Below are positions 1 through 8,378 of a DNA stretch of 27,812 bases, one piece after another. Numbering within the stretch: the stretch's first letter is position 1; the number at the start of each line of letters is the position of its first letter. The notes beneath the pieces were generated by a model, which made no database searches, had not been told where the DNA came from, and saw only the letters and a list, made by a program, of their open reading frames with translations. Position numbers and translations under genes: made by a program. Source of the DNA: a virus; the IMG/VR virus record IMGVR_UViG_3300025151_000224, positions 1 through 27,812 of that record. One strand, given 5' to 3'.

Positions 1-99
1 GAATTTATTATCATATTAAATTACCCATATCATCAGTTTTATCAATAAATAAATCTGTAGTGATTTCTGTACCTGCAAAACAAATTATGTTATATACCA
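1..99. repeat. Left copy of 99-bp terminal direct repeat
   Basis: The first 99 bases are identical to the last 99 bases of the window. A repeat of exactly this length at contig ends is what a de Bruijn assembler with k = 99 leaves when it closes a circle, so I read it as an assembly overlap, not a biological terminal repeat. It contains the 3' end of the large tail gene and the ATG of the dockerin-domain gene. A true 99-bp direct terminal repeat is possible but less likely. Confidence 0.93.
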
Positions 100-2845
100 T
101 ATCTTCAAATAAATTAGGCAAACCTATTGCAGTAAGATCTGTAACTACATTTCCATTTTCATCCCATCTAATACCCCATACTTGATCAGGTATATATGGT
201 GTATCTAAAACATCATCACTAGAAGGAAATGATTCATCAGGTCTTATTTCTTTAATTGTAGGAATTTCATTTTTTATAAATTCTGCTAATACATCTACTG
301 CAGCAAAATCACTTGAAGCTAATATGTTAGGATTAGGCTTAACCCACACATTAGTTTCCACATCATCTCCATAAAATGTAACATGCCTATCTGCTGTAAT
401 ATATCCAAATAATAATTGATGTAATTGCTCACATTCTATAGTAACCATATCTAAAGTTTTATTAGTAGATGTAACTATAAAATTAGGAAATACAACTTGA
501 CCATTTATTTTTTCATTATCTTCAAAAACACCTTCTACATAATTATAAACATAATTGATTCCAAATGGTTTTACATCTCCTAGTAGCTTGTCAAATTCTA
601 CTATATCACCAACCTCAATAGGCAAACCAGCTGATAGTGGTAATTTTACTGTCATAATTAAATGCTGATTTTTATGATAATCTAATAACCATTGACAAAA
701 TTTATCAGCAGTTAAATCATCTCTTATGTATTTACCCCTATCATCATCAACTACTAATGTAGATAAAGAATGATCAGGCTCTAAACCATAATAATCAAAA
801 TAATCTGCATTATTTTCTTGCTTTATTACAGATTTACCAAATTCATCATTAGCATAATCTATTTTATATTTTAATTCTACTTTTGTTTTTACATCTTCTA
901 TTTTAGTTCTTTTATAAGAAAAATCTATAATTTTAGATTCTTGTATTATATGATCAGAACTTGCATTACTAGATGGAATTGTATCAAACTTAAAACTACC
1001 TTGATTATTAAAATGTGGTATAAAAGGTGATGCTGATGCTATGCCTTCTATTAATTTTTTAGAATTAATTTTTTTACTAACAGTAAATGAATATTGCATA
1101 TCAGAATATAGAGTAGGTATAGTAGATATGTAATCTGTTGTAGAACCTAATTCATTCTCTAATATATGCTCTATTATACTAGGTGCAGTTGGTGAATTAA
1201 CTTCTGATGATAATCTTCCTCCTACATTAACATAAAATTTTGATTTAAATACATCTTGTATCATAATTTCAAATGTCATAGATAATTTATTTAAAATAAT
1301 ATCTAAATCAACTATCTGTGGATTGTCCACAACACCAAAAACTATTCTAAAATCATTAGGAATATTAGAAATTGATTCTATTAATTCATTATTAGCAAAA
1401 CCATTAATAATACTAAATGTTTCAGAATCACTTGCTCCACTTATTGCTGGATTTGGATTAGTAAATGTATAACTACCTTTTAAACCTATGCGTGATGATC
1501 TTAAATCTATATCAAAATTTCTACCATTACCCATATTTGCATAAGTTGTTATAGTAGTGAATAAATGTCCATCACTACCACTTACATCACCAAAATATTT
1601 AGTTGCAACTATGCTTCCATCAGGATCAATTGTAATATATATTGGTTTTATAGGTAAATTAAAATCTCTAAATATATCTGTATTAACTATATTTGTAGGT
1701 ATAGGATTTATAGTAAAAGATACTAAAATGCTTTGTCCATAATTATTTTGTGATTGAATCCAAAAAGTTTTACCTAATATATTTAATGCACCATTATTAT
1801 TAATAAAATCATTTGTTCCTGATACTGTTATACTAGATGTTAAGCCTGCTCCTTCAACAAAACCATGACCTAGATAATCATAAATAACTGCATCTGTAGT
1901 ATCTGCATTAACAGCAAGAGTTTGTATTTTTGGCTCAATTTTAACATGTGCATTATTATTAGCTAATGCTGTTATACCTGTAGCATCAGATAATTTAAGT
2001 ATTATTTTATTATCTGTGTTATTATTTGTATATAATTCACCACTTGTATATACATTTTCTAAACCAAATATACTATAATCTTGTGTTTTTGCTAATTTAT
2101 AATAGTAATCATCATATACATATAATCTTGCATCAGTTAAATTTACAGGAATACTATCTACCTGTATTGTTAAATTTTGCTCATTATAATAATCTTCACC
2201 TTCTGTTAAAGGGCTTATTAATACACAAGGGCTTCTATCTACATGACCATAAACCATAGGAATAGGTTTATCTTTATATTTATCAGGTATATCTGAACCT
2301 GATCCTAAATAATTTTCAGGCAAAGGCAAATCTTTATGTAAATATGCTTGTGATCTATCTTCTAATTCTATTTTTACTTTTTCATCTGTATGTGTATATC
2401 TTCTAACTGTTCCTGTATATACTTGAAATGTTCTATCTTGCTGACTAGAATTATTTGGATCAAAAGGGACAACATCAAAAGAATATATATCTACAGTTGA
2501 TGGTGATGACCAAAATATTCTAACTTCTGTATTCATTAAAGAACCAAATTTTTCATCTATTTCATCTGATAATCTTGTTCCTTGATATTCTACATTACTG
2601 CAATCTAAAGTAACTGAACTTATTTTATATTTTCTTGTTTCTAAATCTATTGATTCTTTTAAAGATGGAACATTTAATAAAAGAGGTTTAAAATTTATAT
2701 TAAGTCTTGGTAGTATATTGCCACTATTTGTTGATAAATGTATTTTATTTTGTTCATCTTGATTTCCTATGACAATTAATGGAACAATACTAGTATGATT
2801 ACTTTGTATATCATTTTTAAAATTTGCAGGTATTCCTAGTGCCAT
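11..2845 (-). CDS. Large tail protein, probable baseplate hub / tail-tip protein (944 aa)
   Basis: Probable tail-tip or baseplate-hub protein, the largest gene in the genome. The N-terminal 200 residues have a beta-rich pattern ending in a PIPMVYG stretch (about residues 194-200) that I associate with phage tail-hub proteins; a central region is rich in Asn, Asp and Ser; residues around 560-800 again look like a hub domain, with GDIVEFDKLLGDVKPFG. No peptidase or lysozyme motif was seen. It begins directly after the tape-measure stop with a good TTGGAGT ribosome site, the position at which siphophages encode distal-tail and hub proteins. Its TGA stop overlaps the ATG of the dockerin-domain gene once the circle is closed. 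The role rests on position and general pattern; the exact subfamily is not identified. Confidence 0.75.
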   Translation of the reverse strand: MALGIPANFKNDIQSNHTSIVPLIVIGNQDEQNKIHLSTNSGNILPRLNINFKPLLLNVPSLKESIDLETRKYKISSVTLDCSNVEYQGTRLSDEIDEKFGSLMNTEVRIFWSSPSTVDIYSFDVVPFDPNNSSQQDRTFQVYTGTVRRYTHTDEKVKIELEDRSQAYLHKDLPLPENYLGSGSDIPDKYKDKPIPMVYGHVDRSPCVLISPLTEGEDYYNEQNLTIQVDSIPVNLTDARLYVYDDYYYKLAKTQDYSIFGLENVYTSGELYTNNNTDNKIILKLSDATGITALANNNAHVKIEPKIQTLAVNADTTDAVIYDYLGHGFVEGAGLTSSITVSGTNDFINNNGALNILGKTFWIQSQNNYGQSILVSFTINPIPTNIVNTDIFRDFNLPIKPIYITIDPDGSIVATKYFGDVSGSDGHLFTTITTYANMGNGRNFDIDLRSSRIGLKGSYTFTNPNPAISGASDSETFSIINGFANNELIESISNIPNDFRIVFGVVDNPQIVDLDIILNKLSMTFEIMIQDVFKSKFYVNVGGRLSSEVNSPTAPSIIEHILENELGSTTDYISTIPTLYSDMQYSFTVSKKINSKKLIEGIASASPFIPHFNNQGSFKFDTIPSSNASSDHIIQESKIIDFSYKRTKIEDVKTKVELKYKIDYANDEFGKSVIKQENNADYFDYYGLEPDHSLSTLVVDDDRGKYIRDDLTADKFCQWLLDYHKNQHLIMTVKLPLSAGLPIEVGDIVEFDKLLGDVKPFGINYVYNYVEGVFEDNEKINGQVVFPNFIVTSTNKTLDMVTIECEQLHQLLFGYITADRHVTFYGDDVETNVWVKPNPNILASSDFAAVDVLAEFIKNEIPTIKEIRPDESFPSSDDVLDTPYIPDQVWGIRWDENGNVVTDLTAIGLPNLFEDMVYNIICFAGTEITTDLFIDKTDDMGNLI

Positions 2846-4456
2846 TTATGATACTCCAAAATCATTACCTTTTCTAATAGCTTCTTTTATCTGCTCTGCT
2901 AATTCACCTTCTACATAATCTTGGCTCATAACATTACCTGATACATTTACTGTTACTGATCCACCTGATGGTGCATTTGGTGCTGGATCACCACCTAATG
3001 GTGTAATCTGCACTCTTTCCCTGCCTGATGGATTATCACCTACTCTAATTAATTGTTCACCACTTGTAATAAAATCACCACCTGTAGCAAATGATTGTAT
3101 TTCACCTAGTTGCTGACTAATATTAACCACATTGGCTAAACCTGATGCTATAATAGCTGCACCTGTTGCAAATCCAAAAACACCACCTTGTGCAAATGCT
3201 TTATTAGCACCAGCATATGTATCTGCTATTGCTTGTGCTTGTGCTAATCTTGCTGATAATTGTGCAGAGCCTTTTGATGCAGTATTTAATTTACCTAATG
3301 CACCTAATGTTGCTCCAACTGCTTTCACTTCTAAATTTAATTGTTCTTTTGTTCTTTGTTCTTCTTCTTGTGCAAATGTAGCACTAACAACCTTTTGTTT
3401 TTGCAATAGTCCTAAACCTGTTTTTCTGACTTCATTCATTTTAATCATAGGTGTTTCAGAACTTTCCATAGCTTCATTAATAATTTTTATTTTTTCTGCT
3501 GCTGATTCTGATTCATTTCCTAAAGTATTAAAAAAACCTACATCATTACTTAAAGATTTAGCTAAATCTGCAAGTTCAACAAATGTTAAACCTTCTATTT
3601 CTTTTCTGAAATTACTAATTTGTTCTGTGTTTATTTGTTCATCTGTTGCTAAAACAAGTGGCTGATCATTTATACTATTTACTGTATTTAAAACACTAGT
3701 TAATGATTTAGATAAATTAATTAATGCTGTTGTTCCTAAATTTACTGCTGGTTCTAAAAATTCACCAAATGATGCAGATAAATCAGTTGTTGCTGTGCTT
3801 AATTGTGCTATTTTATCTTTAGTATCTAATTGTTCTTCACCTAATTTATTTACAAGACTATTAGCTTCAGCCATAGCTGCATTTACAAAAGCTGTTTTTC
3901 TTTGTTGGTCTGTTAATTGTGAACTTGTAATGCCTAGTGATGCTGCATAATCTTTGTTAGCTTTTTCAGTATCAACCATTATACCTAAATTATCAAGCAT
4001 AAGTTTGGATTGCCTTCCTAAACCTGTAACCAAACTATCAATGGATTGTACTGTATCTATACCTAATGATTTACCAAGCCTTTGTGCTACATCAAACATT
4101 TCAGCCATTTGATCTTCTGAATCTGTAATACCAAGTAACATAGCATTATTTGCTTTAGTCATTAAAGTTATAGAATCTATAGTTCCATCTGTAGCATTTT
4201 TAAAATTTTGAAAAGCTGATGTTGAAAAACCTGATGATTTAGCAAGATTATCAAAACCTCTTTGCACACCTTGCAGATTAGCTGCTAATGTAATTGATTC
4301 ACCAATCTGTTCTGTTATTTTTTGATACCCAACAAATGCAGCAGCAGCCAAACCTGCTCTTTTAGCTAAACCACCTAAAGAACCATTTAAACTTTTTATA
4401 TTCTTTTCTGCTTTTTTAGCACCTCTTTCTTTTACATCTATAAAAAAACTAGGCAT
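2846..4456 (-). CDS. Tape measure protein (536 aa)
   Basis: Tape-measure protein, which sets tail length and fills the tail tube. The N-terminus (KKAEKNIKSLNGSLGGLAKRAG) leads into an Ala-rich helix, followed by long helical stretches with repeated Gln, Ala, Leu and Ser, and phrases typical of the family such as TGLGRQSKLMLDNLG (about residues 163-177). A Gly/Ala-rich hydrophobic segment lies near residues 415-445, as in many tape measures. At 536 residues it is short; at about 1.5 angstrom per residue this predicts a tail of roughly 80 nm. A strong AGGAGGAATCAA site precedes the ATG, which overlaps the upstream chaperone gene by 8 bases. Immediately following the tail chaperone pair is the classic position. 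Confidence 0.9.
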   Translation of the reverse strand: MPSFFIDVKERGAKKAEKNIKSLNGSLGGLAKRAGLAAAAFVGYQKITEQIGESITLAANLQGVQRGFDNLAKSSGFSTSAFQNFKNATDGTIDSITLMTKANNAMLLGITDSEDQMAEMFDVAQRLGKSLGIDTVQSIDSLVTGLGRQSKLMLDNLGIMVDTEKANKDYAASLGITSSQLTDQQRKTAFVNAAMAEANSLVNKLGEEQLDTKDKIAQLSTATTDLSASFGEFLEPAVNLGTTALINLSKSLTSVLNTVNSINDQPLVLATDEQINTEQISNFRKEIEGLTFVELADLAKSLSNDVGFFNTLGNESESAAEKIKIINEAMESSETPMIKMNEVRKTGLGLLQKQKVVSATFAQEEEQRTKEQLNLEVKAVGATLGALGKLNTASKGSAQLSARLAQAQAIADTYAGANKAFAQGGVFGFATGAAIIASGLANVVNISQQLGEIQSFATGGDFITSGEQLIRVGDNPSGRERVQITPLGGDPAPNAPSGGSVTVNVSGNVMSQDYVEGELAEQIKEAIRKGNDFGVS

Positions 4457-4844
4457 TTGATTCCTCCTGTTTCTTTTTCATACAATAATTATATTCTTCT
4501 TCTATAACAAGAAAATCATCAACTATATCTGCTGGTGTTTCATATAAACTAGGATATGCACTACAAGAAAAAGTTTTACAATAATTATATTCTTTTATCC
4601 TGTTTTGCATGTTTGGATCAACTAATAATTCAGGATCAGTAAAGAAAAATAACTGACTATATAATGCTTCACCCAAATTAAACCCTTTTTCTTGTGCTAT
4701 GTCATATAGTTTTATAATTTCATCATATACATCAGAAATTGACCTATATTCAACACTTTTATTAGTTGATAGCTGTTTTGCTACATATGGAAAAGAAACC
4801 CCTGAATATGCACCTTTTTTAAGATCATTAAAACTTACCCACAC
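4449..4844 (-). CDS. Tail assembly chaperone, downstream (T-like) part, probably made by -1 frameshift
   Basis: Second half of a tail assembly chaperone pair, comparable in position to lambda T or the C-terminal part of gpGT. The frame carries no ATG at its 5' end; the only independent start is a GTG preceded by AAGGA. The reading frame is however open upstream to an A9 tract at the end of the preceding gene, and is exactly the -1 frame relative to it. Slippage would add nine residues (IENALLRIN) and give a fusion of 229 residues. Within the 131 residues, aromatic residues and acidic patches (VDDFLVIEEEYNYC) are seen but no known enzyme motif. The gene sits between the tail tube and the tape measure, as expected. 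It could alternatively be translated on its own from the GTG. Confidence 0.75.
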   Translation of the reverse strand: MWVSFNDLKKGAYSGVSFPYVAKQLSTNKSVEYRSISDVYDEIIKLYDIAQEKGFNLGEALYSQLFFFTDPELLVDPNMQNRIKEYNYCKTFSCSAYPSLYETPADIVDDFLVIEEEYNYCMKKKQEESNA

Positions 4845-4867
4845 ATTAATCCTTAATAGTGCATTTT

Positions 4868-5137
4868 CTATTTTTTTTTATTAGCTGTTTCAAATACTGC
4901 ATTAGCAATAGCTATAATTTCATCAGTTGAATACTTATTTAGTTCTTCTTCATCTAAATCTGTATATTTTAATACAATACCACCCCACCAACTGAATGCA
5001 GGATTTGCACTTTTTGCAGTTTCTTCTATCATCATGTCATTCAATTCACATCTCATTTTCCATGTAATAGTTTTTATAGATACTTCAAACTTTTTAAAAT
5101 CTTGCTGTTCTTTTGGTTCTATTTCTATAGTATTCAT
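4868..5137 (-). CDS. Tail assembly chaperone, upstream (G-like) protein (89 aa)
   Basis: Small acidic protein between the tail tube gene and the tape measure. By position and size it is the G-like tail assembly chaperone, which binds the tape measure and recruits tube subunits during tail assembly. The N-terminus is acidic (MNTIEIEPKEQQDFKKFEVS), the middle holds ANPAFSWWGG, and the last codons are AAT followed by three AAA and TAG. The AAA run is an obvious slip site (see separate entry). The gene starts one base after the tail tube stop. Sequence identity with named families is not recognisable to me; the call depends on context and the frameshift arrangement. Confidence 0.75.
   Translation of the reverse strand: MNTIEIEPKEQQDFKKFEVSIKTITWKMRCELNDMMIEETAKSANPAFSWWGGIVLKYTDLDEEELNKYSTDEIIAIANAVFETANKKK
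4871..4879 (-). promoter_or_regulatory. A9 slippery site for programmed -1 ribosomal frameshift
   Basis: Nine consecutive A on the minus strand immediately before the TAG stop of the first chaperone gene. In the -1 frame two TAA stops lie just upstream, so the alternative frame opens exactly at this tract and then reads without a stop into the next gene (AAA AAA ATA GAA AAT). Tail chaperone genes in long-tailed phages commonly use this kind of frameshift. No stimulatory downstream structure was identified by eye. Confidence 0.72.
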
Positions 5138-5138
5138 T

Positions 5139-6212
5139 TTATAATGTAGCTAATGCATTATTTGTAAATACTTCAGTTTTTAAACCAAATGTTCCATCAT
5201 TTACACATTCAAAAGGCAAATTGTGATATAAACCACTTTCTGATAAATCTAATGTAGGATCACCTGTATATTGTATTTCAGCAGTTATTTCCATTTCACC
5301 ATCTGCATCAGGTGCTGAATTACCAACAATCATATTTAAAGTAAGTGTATCACCATCTAAAAAATCTTGTATTACATTGTTAGTTGCACCATAATCAAAT
5401 TCATCATCATATTTTATAGTTAAATCACCTGTTATAGCATATTCAGGAAAAGCATACCCTTCTGCATTTCCATTAGCATCAAATCCAAATCTATTAACAC
5501 CATTAGCTATATTTAAATTAAATGATTTTAGTATAAATGTTTGTGTAGCATTATCATCTACATCTAATGTTCTTGTAGCCATTTCCATAATATTAAAATA
5601 TGTAGTTTCTGCTGCAACAAATGTTCCATCAAATGTTTGCTCTAATACTGAACCTGTAGAAACAGGATTAGAAAATCCACTAAAATAATTTCCTGACATG
5701 GAAAGTAAACCATTATTTGATGCTACATCTCCTGATAATGTTAAATCAGAGCATACAACACCTGTAACTTTTATACCCTCTCCTGCTGCTGGATAATAAG
5801 CTAAATTACAAGAATGTGGAACACCTGAACTTATTGTTCCACCCATAGATGTAGTAGATGCACCTGAAAATGTTTGTATATGAACTGTAGAACCTGATGT
5901 AGTTGGTGTTTGTCCTACTAATGCTAAATGCTGTGCTAAAGTTTTAGGTGTAGCAATCATTTCAAAAGGCATTGTTACAGTTCCACCTTTAGCATTTACA
6001 ATAGTATCACTTTTATGTTTCATAGCACCTCTGCCTGATAAAAGTCTTGATTCTCTTGCAATATTAAATGTTGGTTTTTGTGCTTGTATAACAGGCTGTG
6101 TTAAATATGCTGTTCCATCATTACCTGCACTATCTAACCCAACACCAAATGATGTTTCTGCTTTTAACCCATATTTTACAGCACTTACAGGCACAACTCT
6201 AGTATCTGCCAT
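5139..6212 (-). CDS. Major tail tube protein (357 aa)
   Basis: Probable major tail (tube) protein, polymerised into the tail shaft. It is beta-rich and rich in Gly, Ser and Thr, with the sequence opening MADTRVVPVSAVKYGLKAETSFG, a phrase type (YGLKAETSFGVG) often seen at the start of tube proteins in which the first strands contact the next ring. There is a long central region of alternating hydrophobic/polar residues. A strong AAGGAGATAA site precedes the ATG, consistent with high expression. It lies between a tail-terminator-like gene and the chaperone pair, the normal place for the tube protein. Length is on the long side for a tube protein, possibly because of an added Ig-like domain. Confidence 0.8.
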   Translation of the reverse strand: MADTRVVPVSAVKYGLKAETSFGVGLDSAGNDGTAYLTQPVIQAQKPTFNIARESRLLSGRGAMKHKSDTIVNAKGGTVTMPFEMIATPKTLAQHLALVGQTPTTSGSTVHIQTFSGASTTSMGGTISSGVPHSCNLAYYPAAGEGIKVTGVVCSDLTLSGDVASNNGLLSMSGNYFSGFSNPVSTGSVLEQTFDGTFVAAETTYFNIMEMATRTLDVDDNATQTFILKSFNLNIANGVNRFGFDANGNAEGYAFPEYAITGDLTIKYDDEFDYGATNNVIQDFLDGDTLTLNMIVGNSAPDADGEMEITAEIQYTGDPTLDLSESGLYHNLPFECVNDGTFGLKTEVFTNNALATL

Positions 6213-6397
6213 TATTTATCTCCTTTTTTGCTTGATTTTACTACTTTAGCCATGCCTTTTTTTATAAGACTTTCAGCATCTTCTTTACTTAAATCTACAA
6301 CTTCACCTTGCTTTAATTTCTCCAATTTAGCCATAGAAAAATTAACTGAATTTGGATTTATTCTAAAAATTTTATCTTGTAAACCTTGTATTTTCAT
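6212..6397 (-). CDS. Small hypothetical protein in tail operon (61 aa)
   Basis: Short basic protein of unknown function. The core reads MAKLEKLKQGEVVDLSKEDA followed by a helix and a Lys-rich C-terminus (SLIKKGMAKVVKSSKKGDK). The pattern (a turn with GEVV, then a helix with DAESLIKKG, then a strand) resembles small structural proteins found between the tail terminator and tube genes of other phages, perhaps a tail-completion or tube accessory factor. The stop codon shares one base with the tail tube ATG (TAATG), so translation is probably coupled to the tube protein. Confidence 0.6.
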   Translation of the reverse strand: MKIQGLQDKIFRINPNSVNFSMAKLEKLKQGEVVDLSKEDAESLIKKGMAKVVKSSKKGDK

Positions 6398-6407
6398 CTA
6401 AAATTCC

Positions 6408-6872
6408 TTATACACTTGCAGTAATATTACAACTAAAACTTAATTTAATAGTATGCAAACCTTCAATATTTTCTTCTTCACCTTCTTTAGTATTTACTTC
6501 CATATTATTTATAATTGCATTAGCCCATTGTAGAGTTGTACTACCTACTGTTGTTTGTTTTGTTTTATTCTCAAAAATTAATTGATGCAATCTTTCACCA
6601 TCATTATATAATTTTTTATAAAATGTTTCATTAGGATTCATTTGCATAGTATATAGTGCAATATCTACAAAATAATTTCTTGAATGTGCATCAACTACAT
6701 ATTCAAATTGTTCTGCATTTGTTCCCCACAATCTAACAGAAAAGTTGCTATTATCTTTTTCATTTATTTCAGGTGATACATAAACTTTAGCACCTTTATA
6801 TTCAGCCCTAATAATATCTTTTAGTGGGTCTATAACAAAATTATAAAATATATTTTCACTTGTTATAGGCAT
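6408..6872 (-). CDS. Tail terminator / tail completion-like protein (154 aa)
   Basis: Probable tail terminator, which caps the tube and joins the tail to the head. The protein has a helix-strand start (NIFYNFVIDPLKDIIRAEYKG), then strands and a DAHSRNYFVDIALYTMQ segment, then a C-terminal strand with LHTIKLSFSCNITASV. This alpha/beta layout, about 150 residues, and a location just upstream of the tube gene fit the U-like terminator fold, but no diagnostic motif is available by eye. It overlaps the preceding connector gene by a single base (stop and start), suggesting coupled translation. Confidence 0.6.
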   Translation of the reverse strand: MPITSENIFYNFVIDPLKDIIRAEYKGAKVYVSPEINEKDNSNFSVRLWGTNAEQFEYVVDAHSRNYFVDIALYTMQMNPNETFYKKLYNDGERLHQLIFENKTKQTTVGSTTLQWANAIINNMEVNTKEGEEENIEGLHTIKLSFSCNITASV

Positions 6873-8152
6873 TATATACCATATCCCCTTCTAGTTAGTT
6901 GAATACCACCTGATTCTGCATTTGTTATTTTTCTATGTTCTGAATATACTTCTATTTCCCATTGATCATTTTCAGCCATAGCAGCACCTTGAAATCTTAC
7001 ATACAAACCACCTAAACCACCATATGTTTCTAGTCTACCTGTAACAATATTATCAGTATCTTCTGATCCTAGTAGTTTATCATTACCATAATATTCTACT
7101 TTAACCTTTGCTACACCATAAGCACCAGCAGTAGTGCAAGTAATTCTTAATAAATCAAATAATTCACCTACATAATAACCTGCTGTTTCTATTATATCCA
7201 TAGTGCCAGTTTTTGTGATATTCCTCACTTTACCCTTGCTATCATCTGCATCTACTTCATAAGATAATTTTGCTTCACCTTTATTCAACTTATCAACAAG
7301 TCCTGTACCATCTGTGTTAGTAACTAATTGATGATAGTAATCTGCATCTTCTTGTCTATTGTTAGTTCTTAATAAATTAGATGCACATATATAGCTTGTT
7401 GCCTTTATTAAAATAGCATCATATTCTGTAGTGCTACTAGAATGTGTTGTATTTGCATCATATTGTGTATATTTTGGAATAGGTGTTGGATACCTTCTAT
7501 CTAGCAAATTATTAAGTTCCATTGATGCATTAACAAGCATTTGATCAAAATATGTTGTGCTATCTACACCTGCTTCAATTAAATAATCAGCAGGATTTTT
7601 AGTATCTACAAAAATTACACACAAATCTAATAGTGCATCATAAAAAAAAGTAGCACCATCAGAAGCTGAACTTGAATCTTGTATGCTTTCAGTTACATCT
7701 ACTATAAGTTTCACACCACTACCTATAACATGTTTTACAGCAGTAGTTCCAAACATACCCCTAGATACAGCATTTACACCAATAACTGTTCCACTATCTA
7801 TTGATGTAATAATCATATATTCATCATTTACTTTTATAATATCACCTGTTGCAAGTCCTGTAGATGATCCTACTGTCATTGTAACTGCATCTTCATTCAT
7901 TGAACCACCTAATGTAGTTCTGTTAGAAGTATCACTATCTACTAATTTAAGTTTTGGTAGCTTTGCACCATCCCAAAAAAGATTAGTTACTAATCCTGTA
8001 TTATTAGCATAATATATATCTATAGTAGAATCATAGGCATCTGTAAATCCTAATTCCCAACCATAAACAACTCTTTTAACATCAAATTGGCTATATGCTG
8101 GATAATACATTTCAAGATCAGATTGTGATGCATATTTAAAATCTGTAGCCAT
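6872..8152 (-). CDS. Head-tail connector-like structural protein (426 aa)
   Basis: Structural protein, probably a head-tail adaptor with added domains. A module at residues 80-151 (TVGSSTGLATGDIIKVNDEY, then VSRGMFGT and H141) is the same type as one at residues 155-220 of the 507-residue protein two small genes upstream. The central helical part (MLVNASMELNNLLDRRYPTP, about residues 205-225) looks like connector proteins that carry LLDRRYP-type phrases. The C-terminal third is beta-rich with Gly-rich turns (YGGLGGLYVRF). It is followed by the tail terminator. The adaptor call is inferred from the central segment and gene order; virion membership is more certain than the exact role. Confidence 0.62.
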   Translation of the reverse strand: MATDFKYASQSDLEMYYPAYSQFDVKRVVYGWELGFTDAYDSTIDIYYANNTGLVTNLFWDGAKLPKLKLVDSDTSNRTTLGGSMNEDAVTMTVGSSTGLATGDIIKVNDEYMIITSIDSGTVIGVNAVSRGMFGTTAVKHVIGSGVKLIVDVTESIQDSSSASDGATFFYDALLDLCVIFVDTKNPADYLIEAGVDSTTYFDQMLVNASMELNNLLDRRYPTPIPKYTQYDANTTHSSSTTEYDAILIKATSYICASNLLRTNNRQEDADYYHQLVTNTDGTGLVDKLNKGEAKLSYEVDADDSKGKVRNITKTGTMDIIETAGYYVGELFDLLRITCTTAGAYGVAKVKVEYYGNDKLLGSEDTDNIVTGRLETYGGLGGLYVRFQGAAMAENDQWEIEVYSEHRKITNAESGGIQLTRRGYGI

Positions 8153-8155
8153 TAT

Positions 8156-8230
8156 CTACTTCCTTCTTTTTGGTGTTTTCTTTTTAGGTCTTCCTACTTT
8201 TTTACCATATGTTCCTTTACCTTTAGGCAT
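8156..8230 (-). CDS. 24-residue Lys/Arg-rich micro-protein with AT-hook-like core
   Basis: A very short but convincing gene: MPKGKGTYGKKVGRPKKKTP followed by KRRK. Twelve of 24 residues are Lys or Arg. The KVGRPKKK segment matches the AT-hook core (GRP flanked by basic residues) that binds the minor groove of AT-rich DNA. I recall similar MPKGKGTYG-type micro-proteins near structural genes of environmental phages. The ATG follows the preceding micro-gene within four bases and the stop lies three bases before the next ATG, so it fits exactly between its neighbours. It may bind packaged DNA or be a virion component; function unknown. Confidence 0.65.
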   Translation of the reverse strand: MPKGKGTYGKKVGRPKKKTPKRRK

Positions 8231-8233
8231 AAT

Positions 8234-8368
8234 TTATCCCCTTTTTTTTAGTTTTTTTATATTACCACTTGCAGTTCTTGCAAATCTATGTGTTTTAGTT
8301 TCCCTAGATGGTATTAATGTACCATAATATCTTTTACCACCAAATAACCAACTAACTTTTTTAGCCAT
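8234..8368 (-). CDS. 44-residue basic micro-protein
   Basis: Short basic protein starting MAKKVSWLFGGKRYYGTLIP and ending in KKLKKRG. It has an AGGAGTAAATT ribosome site before the ATG, and fills the space between the 507-residue structural gene and the AT-hook-like micro-gene with no frame interruption. The mix of aromatic residues and Lys/Arg suggests binding to nucleic acid or to an acidic partner. No family is recognised. Together with the following 24-residue gene it forms a pair of micro-genes within the structural operon. Confidence 0.6.
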   Translation of the reverse strand: MAKKVSWLFGGKRYYGTLIPSRETKTHRFARTASGNIKKLKKRG

Positions 8369-8378
8369 AATTTACTCC

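Noticed and set aside
1-99. Biological direct terminal repeats as in T7-like phages
   Set aside because: The length of 99 bases equals a common assembly k-mer and the repeat lies inside coding sequence that continues naturally through the junction, so assembly overlap is the simpler reading.
3132-3665. A 177-codon open frame on the plus strand within the tape measure gene
   Set aside because: It is antisense to a clear tape measure gene, rich in Ala/Pro/Ser/Phe as expected for the complement of helical coding sequence, lacks a ribosome site, and no plus-strand transcription unit exists in this genome.
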